The notes below the pieces were generated by a model. That model did not search any database. It worked only from the letters and a program-made list of their open reading frames with translations, and was not told the origin of the DNA. From Wolbachia sp. (GTDB taxonomy: Bacteria; Pseudomonadota; Alphaproteobacteria; Rickettsiales; Anaplasmataceae), in contig JARBCG010000131.1 in the NCBI GenBank assembly GCA_028803175.1, positions 1 through 10,438 of the forward strand: 10,438 nt of DNA, written 5' to 3'. The position numbers were made by a program, and so were the translations under genes. Below, piece by piece: positions 7,260 through 10,438 of the stretch (its first letter is position 1; the number at the start of each line of letters is the position of its first letter).

Positions 7260-7967
7260 ATGAAGTCTATTTTATTAACGAGACCTTTATTAGATTCGTT
7301 AGATACAAGAAATATGCTGAGAAAGCATGGGTATAAAGTATATATAGAACCAATATTTACAATAAAGTACCTACATCCTGACATATCTGCATATGAATTT
7401 GACGTTGTCATATCCACAAGTAAAAATAGTATAAAAGCCTTTAGCCACGTATGTAAGGTAGATGATCTTTCAATTATTACTGTTGGTAGTTCAACCATGC
7501 AGACTGCCAAAGATTTAGGTTTTTCTAATATAATATCAGCGGATAGTAATGTTTATGGTCTGATTACGTTCATAAAAGTTCATTATTCAAACACAATTAA
7601 GTTTCTATACATAAGGGGACAAGAAGTATCATGCGACTTAAAGAAAAGGCTGACTGACGAAAATTTTAATATAAAAGAAGTTATACTCTATAAAACAATC
7701 ATTAAAAGGAACTTAACTAATAGATGCACAAATTTGTTATTAGATAAAAAAATCAATGGTATTGTTTTTTTTTCCGCACAGACAGCAAGAGTATTTTGCT
7801 CGTTGGTTTTAAAAAGTGAGCTATCTAATATGATGAAGGATATAGTTGCATATGTTATGAGTAAAAACATTGCTGATAGTTTAAAGTCAATCAAATGGAA
7901 GGCAGTTGTAATATCCAGATTACCTACACAAGAGAATTTAATTGATACAATTAATAAGGGTTGTTAA
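7260..7967 (+). CDS. hemD: uroporphyrinogen-III synthase
   Basis: HemD cyclises hydroxymethylbilane to uroporphyrinogen III, inverting ring D, in heme biosynthesis. The family is poorly conserved, and recognition rests on its scattered motifs. These are the N-terminal ILLTRPLLDS with a following HGYKVYIEP, then FDVVISTSKNSIKAF, ITVGSSTMQTAKDLGF, the linker KFLYIRGQEVSCDLKKRL with VILYKTI, and a second-domain IVFFSAQTARVF. The 235 residues fit the usual 230-260. The two-domain layout is complete and no frame break is seen. The stop codon shares its last base with the xth start (TAATG), so xth is likely translated by reinitiation. The gene begins roughly 70 bases from the left end of the dead IS200 copy. 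Confidence 0.85.
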   Translation: MKSILLTRPLLDSLDTRNMLRKHGYKVYIEPIFTIKYLHPDISAYEFDVVISTSKNSIKAFSHVCKVDDLSIITVGSSTMQTAKDLGFSNIISADSNVYGLITFIKVHYSNTIKFLYIRGQEVSCDLKKRLTDENFNIKEVILYKTIIKRNLTNRCTNLLLDKKINGIVFFSAQTARVFCSLVLKSELSNMMKDIVAYVMSKNIADSLKSIKWKAVVISRLPTQENLIDTINKGC

Positions 7968-8770
7968 TGCTCAAGATTGCAACTTGGAACGTAAATTCTA
8001 TACGTAAAAGGATTGGTCAACTTCGTGATTTCATAATTAATGATCAAATAGATATAGTATTACTACAGGAAATAAAATGTACAGAAGAGCAGTTTCCTTG
8101 TGCAGAAATAGAAGAATTAAAATATGAATACGCTATCTATGGGCAAGTTGCAAGAAATGGTGTCTGTATTTTATCGAAATATCCGATATTAGAAAAATTC
8201 AAGATTGATATTGTAGAAAGTCATCATGAAGCACGTTATATAGAATGTGTAGTCAAGTACAATAATAACAATGTGAGAGTCGGAAGTGTATACGTACCAA
8301 ATGGTCAAAGCCCTGACTCTCACATATTCGAGTATAAACTCAAGTTTTTTGATAATCTTCGTGATAGGATGAGTAACTTATTAAAAAATGAAGAGTTAAC
8401 TATTATAGCTGGTGATTATAATGTTGCACCTGATGAAATTGACGTTTTTGATTCAAATGTCATGAATGGTCAAGTATGCTTTCATATAAAAGAACGTGAG
8501 AAGTTAAGAGCAATTCTTAACCTTGGTTTTACAGATGCATTTAGAATGTCTCACCCAAATCGGCAGCAATTCAGTTGGTGGCATTACCAAGGTAACTCAT
8601 TGAGAAATAACCGAGGGATGAGAATAGATCATATATTACTATCACCACAAGCTGTAGATAGATTAGGATCATGCTATATTGACGACAAATTACGCAAATT
8701 AGAAAACCCATCAGATCATACCCCTGTTGTGTGCATTATAGATGGCACGCTTCTTAAGTGTCAGGCTTGA
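7967..8770 (+). CDS. xth: exodeoxyribonuclease III
   Basis: This exonuclease III family enzyme cuts DNA at abasic sites and removes blocked 3' ends during base excision repair. The ATG at 7967 gives MLKIATWNVNSIRKR, the standard family start, and is preferred over the upstream in-frame TTG at 7961, which would add two residues. The catalytic residues are all present: Asn8 in WNVN, Glu35 in LLQEIK, Tyr109 in VYVPNG, Asp150 and Asn152 in AGDYNVAP, Asp221 in RIDHILLS, and Asp250-His251 in PSDHTPV. The 267 residues match the E. coli XthA length. It overlaps the hemD stop by one base. Its 3' end overlaps the end of a reverse-strand pseudogene by 10 bases. Confidence 0.94.
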   Translation: MLKIATWNVNSIRKRIGQLRDFIINDQIDIVLLQEIKCTEEQFPCAEIEELKYEYAIYGQVARNGVCILSKYPILEKFKIDIVESHHEARYIECVVKYNNNNVRVGSVYVPNGQSPDSHIFEYKLKFFDNLRDRMSNLLKNEELTIIAGDYNVAPDEIDVFDSNVMNGQVCFHIKEREKLRAILNLGFTDAFRMSHPNRQQFSWWHYQGNSLRNNRGMRIDHILLSPQAVDRLGSCYIDDKLRKLENPSDHTPVVCIIDGTLLKCQA

Positions 8771-9102
8771 GCTACTCTCAAACCATAAATTACTATAAAA
8801 GAATTCTTAATCACCCACCACTCAAGCAGCAGAAAGCCTTGAATAATTTCAAAAAATGCTTTTACTCTTTCAATTTCAATACAAGTAGAAGGTTCTGCAG
8901 AAATTTCTGTACCATCTATTACAGAACTTATTGCTTCTTTTACATCATCACTTGTAATTAATCCTTTTAATTTATACTTTATAAGTCCTCTTCCAACATC
9001 TTGTCCGTACTTATTGTAATAATCCACATATAACTCATTGAAAATAGATTGCTTTGTCTCTTCTATCAATTTAGTAATATAGCTTTTTACTTGAGGATCC
9101 AT
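8761..9102 (-). pseudogene. fragment 4 (C-terminal) of the broken membrane-protein gene
   Basis: The open frame gives 113 residues from MDPQVKSYITKL. Upstream, the same frame stays open and reads DNFDNFYSEGD, continuing from fragment 3 across a one-base shift. It is polar in its first two thirds (ELYVDYYNKYGQDVGRGL, ITSDDVKEAISSVIDG). The end is hydrophobic (GFLLLEWWVIKNSFIVIYGL), possibly a membrane segment. It ends 10 bases inside the 3' end of xth on the other strand. If read alone it would be called a hypothetical protein. Confidence 0.5.
8767..8781 (+). terminator. small hairpin at the end of xth
   Basis: TTGAG, a 5-base loop and CTCAA form a 5-base-pair stem that includes the xth stop codon. 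No T-run follows. It could be a weak terminator for xth and for the convergent pseudogene, or chance. Confidence 0.22.
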
Positions 9103-9124
9103 ATCACCCTCAGAATAAAAATTA

Positions 9125-9367
9125 TCAAAATTGTCCTTTAAAACCTTCTTGCGCTTCAGCAGAAGATAGAACGAAAACTATATTTTTTATTATTATAATT
9201 TTAAGAAATTTTTCTGTAATATCTGTCATTCTCTCATATACCTGAGAATTTACTTCAACTGTAAAGTTATTCTTTGCTTCTAAACAACTGAGTGAATAAA
9301 TAATACGATTAAACACTCCAAGAAAACATGTGCCGTTACCTTCTTTTAGCGCATTAGCAACATACAT
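9125..9367 (-). pseudogene. fragment 3 of the broken membrane-protein gene
   Basis: Eighty residues from MYVANALKEGNG, ending AEAQEGFKGQF at a stop created by the shift in the TTTAAAA run. The region just upstream (9368-9450) is open in another frame and reads LILEQTSNLILTVAKGQR, then LDVDLL. It joins fragment 2 to this one if one A is restored before the apparent start. The Met is therefore probably internal rather than a true start, and no ribosome binding site precedes it. Confidence 0.48.
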
Positions 9368-9437
9368 TTTAACAGATCTACATCTAATCTTTGACCCTTA
9401 GCTACAGTTAAAATTAAGTTTGAAGTTTGTTCTAGTA

Positions 9438-9845
9438 TTAACTCAGTTCTTGACTCTCTATAAGTTGCTCTGTTGGAACCATTAAAATCAAGATAGATCT
9501 GTAATTGATTTTTTTGTCAGCTGTAAGTGCGTCTGAATTATTTATGTAATCTTCAAGTTCTTTATTAAGTACATTTGGCTGAGCACCAAATTTCTGTTTC
9601 AACTCTCGAGCACATTGACGAATACTGTATTCGAAACTACTTGTATGAACACTCTGACTACCAACTCCTACGTCACTCACATTGAATAAGAAGCTAAGTT
9701 GCTTAACATTTAAACCAAAAGGTGAGAAGAGCTTTATTAGTTGGTATCTTATCAACTCAAGAAGCGCTACCGGAATTAACACTATAGCATTTATGAGCAC
9801 AAGACATATTCTTGCGCCTACAGCGCTATTATTTGATAGTATCAT
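9438..9845 (-). pseudogene. fragment 2 of the broken membrane-protein gene
   Basis: The 135 residues begin MILSNNSAVGARICLVLINA and include one membrane segment (about residues 10-30). A soluble part containing SVHTSSFEYSIRQCARELKQ follows, and the frame ends at a stop just after a CTCTCT run. Its ATG lies one base after the stop of fragment 1. Codons upstream of it (VSELS) stay open back to the G run, as expected if fragment 1 runs into it. Confidence 0.5.
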
Positions 9846-9846
9846 A

Positions 9847-10224
9847 CTAAGTTCTGATACCCTTTATGCACAATATAAAAAGAGCCTTATCTTTTAGACT
9901 TATTGTTGGGCCATTGTATACTTCAGAAAAAATATTATCGCTACTATTTTCATTTGTAAAAGACTTATACCCACTTGCAATTTTGTCTGTAAAAATGGAA
10001 CATACTTGATGTACCTTGTAGCATACAACACAAACAGCAAGAAGAACTACCAATGATACAAAAAAAGTTAAAACTTCATTTGAAGTTTTTGCAAGAAAAA
10101 ATGCGTGAAGTGCATCAAGAAACAAATCAAGTAAATACTCAAATAATACAATTGCCACAACAGCAGAAACAAATAGCACAATATACCACAAATAACTAAA
10201 AACTTTATAGGTTATTTTAAGCAT
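9847..10224 (-). pseudogene. fragment 1 (N-terminal) of the broken membrane-protein gene
   Basis: The 125 residues begin MLKITYKVFSYLWYIVLF. Two strong hydrophobic stretches (about 12-37 and 51-71) look like membrane helices, followed by a polar part rich in Ser and Asn. The frame ends TAG one base ahead of fragment 2. The start codon lies only about 20 bases from the left end of IS200-type copy 2, and no Shine-Dalgarno-like sequence is visible between them. The insertion may thus have removed the gene's expression signals. Confidence 0.52.
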
Positions 10225-10259
10225 GAAATTAGAAAAAGCAAGTTTTTATGTAGTGAGGT

Positions 10260-10273
10260 GTGTTGGTTAACAC
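10260..10273 (+). repeat. left-end hairpin of IS200-type copy 2
   Basis: GTGTT, loop GGTT and AACAC form a perfect 5-base-pair hairpin about 17 bases inside the element's left end. This is the position expected for the TnpA recognition hairpin. Confidence 0.6.
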
Positions 10274-10289
10274 CCTAGTATGGTTTAGT

Positions 10290-10438
10290 ATGGATTACAA
10301 ACATAGCTCTCACAGTATGTTTAACTTAAAGTACCATTTAGTGTTCTGTACTAAGTACAGATATAGAATACTTACAGGTCAAACAACAGTGCGTAGCAAA
10401 GAAATTATCAGGGAAGTATGTACTGCAAACTACGTGGA
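10290..10438 (+). CDS. tnpA: IS200/IS605 TnpA transposase, 5' part
   Basis: The ATG at 10290 opens MDYKHSSHSMFNLKYHLVFC, followed by TKYRYRILTGQTTVRSKEII and REVCTANYV at the window edge. This is the typical N-terminal strand of IS200/IS605 TnpA, before the HUH motif. The 49 visible codons have no stop or frameshift, unlike copy 1, so this copy may be intact. An earlier ATG at 10280 hits a stop after two codons and is not used. Whether the HUH motif and catalytic tyrosine are present cannot be seen here. Confidence 0.85.
   Translation, partial: MDYKHSSHSMFNLKYHLVFCTKYRYRILTGQTTVRSKEIIREVCTANYV

Larger units (their letters stand above)
8761..10224 (-). pseudogene. multi-frameshifted membrane-protein gene (reconstructed)
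   Basis: Four successive reverse-strand frames tile this region with almost no gaps, and each open segment continues in the next frame beyond a short simple-sequence run. The crossings I can place are a G run at about 9860-9862 (one base extra), a CTCTCT run at 9454-9459 (two bases), a T run at 9367-9370 (one base missing) and TTTAAAA at 9137-9143 (one base extra). Undoing these four small indels gives one frame of roughly 487 residues with three N-terminal membrane segments and a polar C-terminal half. I do not recognise the family. The alternative, four separate small genes, is less likely because the in-frame continuations between the pieces stay open and protein-like. Confidence 0.6.
10243..10438 (+). 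mobile_element. IS200/IS605-family element, copy 2 (left part, cut by window edge)
   Basis: The left end begins near TTTTTATGTAGTGAGGTG, a string shared (one base different) with the inverted copy 1 at about 7176-7193. The transposase start follows 40 bases inside. The right end is outside the window. Confidence 0.78.

Noticed and set aside
7961..7966. TTG start for exonuclease III
   Set aside because: The ATG at 7967 gives the standard MLKIATWNVNS start and forms the TAATG overlap with hemD.
8758..8961. Forward 67-codon frame after xth
   Set aside because: It is rich in Asn, Tyr, Phe and Cys, as expected from AT-rich antisense sequence, and overlaps fragment 4.
9682..9897. Forward 71-codon frame within the broken membrane gene
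   Set aside because: It is the complement of fragments 1 and 2, with no ribosome binding site or recognisable motif.
6660..10438. Composite transposon carrying hemD-xth
   Set aside because: IS200-type elements move as single-stranded units and are not known to form composite transposons with inverted copies; one copy is dead and the cargo is housekeeping genes.
1..10438. CRISPR array, tRNA, rRNA, toxin-antitoxin or defence system
   Set aside because: No regularly spaced repeats, cloverleaf, rRNA-like sequence or characteristic gene pair was found on either strand.

Overview
The window looks like a piece of the chromosome of an obligate intracellular alphaproteobacterium of the Anaplasmataceae, most likely Wolbachia. 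This is inferred from the AT-rich sequence, the compact Rickettsiales-type housekeeping genes (radA, recF, an FKBP-like membrane protein, ispA, acpP, fabF, hemD, xth), and the decayed insertion sequences and broken genes lying between them. No database search was possible, so the genus is an inference.

Layout. Positions 1-179 hold the decayed C-terminal end of a DDE transposase, followed by two short unrecognised reading frames up to 553 and a gene-free stretch. A forward pair, radA-recF (677-3105), encodes two recombination/repair proteins 5 bases apart. It converges on a reverse pair, ispA then an FKBP-like membrane-anchored protein (4826 down to 3128), whose genes overlap by 8 bases. A 185-base divergent region separates ispA from the forward fatty-acid pair acpP-fabF (5012-6574).

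From 6575 the window becomes accessory in character. It has a 15-base tandem repeat, a dead inverted IS200/IS605-type element (about 6660-7190), and then an intact forward pair hemD-xth sharing one base (7260-8770). Next comes a reverse-strand membrane-protein gene (10224 down to 8761) broken into four frames. Last is the start of a second, apparently open IS200-type copy running off the right edge (about 10243-10438). The two IS copies are inverted, with their left ends facing each other across about 3 kb.

How the genes work together. RadA and RecF process recombination intermediates and stalled forks. IspA makes prenyl diphosphates for cell-envelope lipid carriers and quinones. AcpP and FabF elongate fatty acids. 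HemD closes the uroporphyrinogen III ring for heme synthesis, and XthA repairs abasic DNA. I found no CRISPR array, tRNA, rRNA or convincing new defence system. The most interesting items are the reconstructable multi-frameshift gene next to the IS200 left end, the degenerate tandem FKBP-like protein, and the differing left-end hairpins of the two IS copies.
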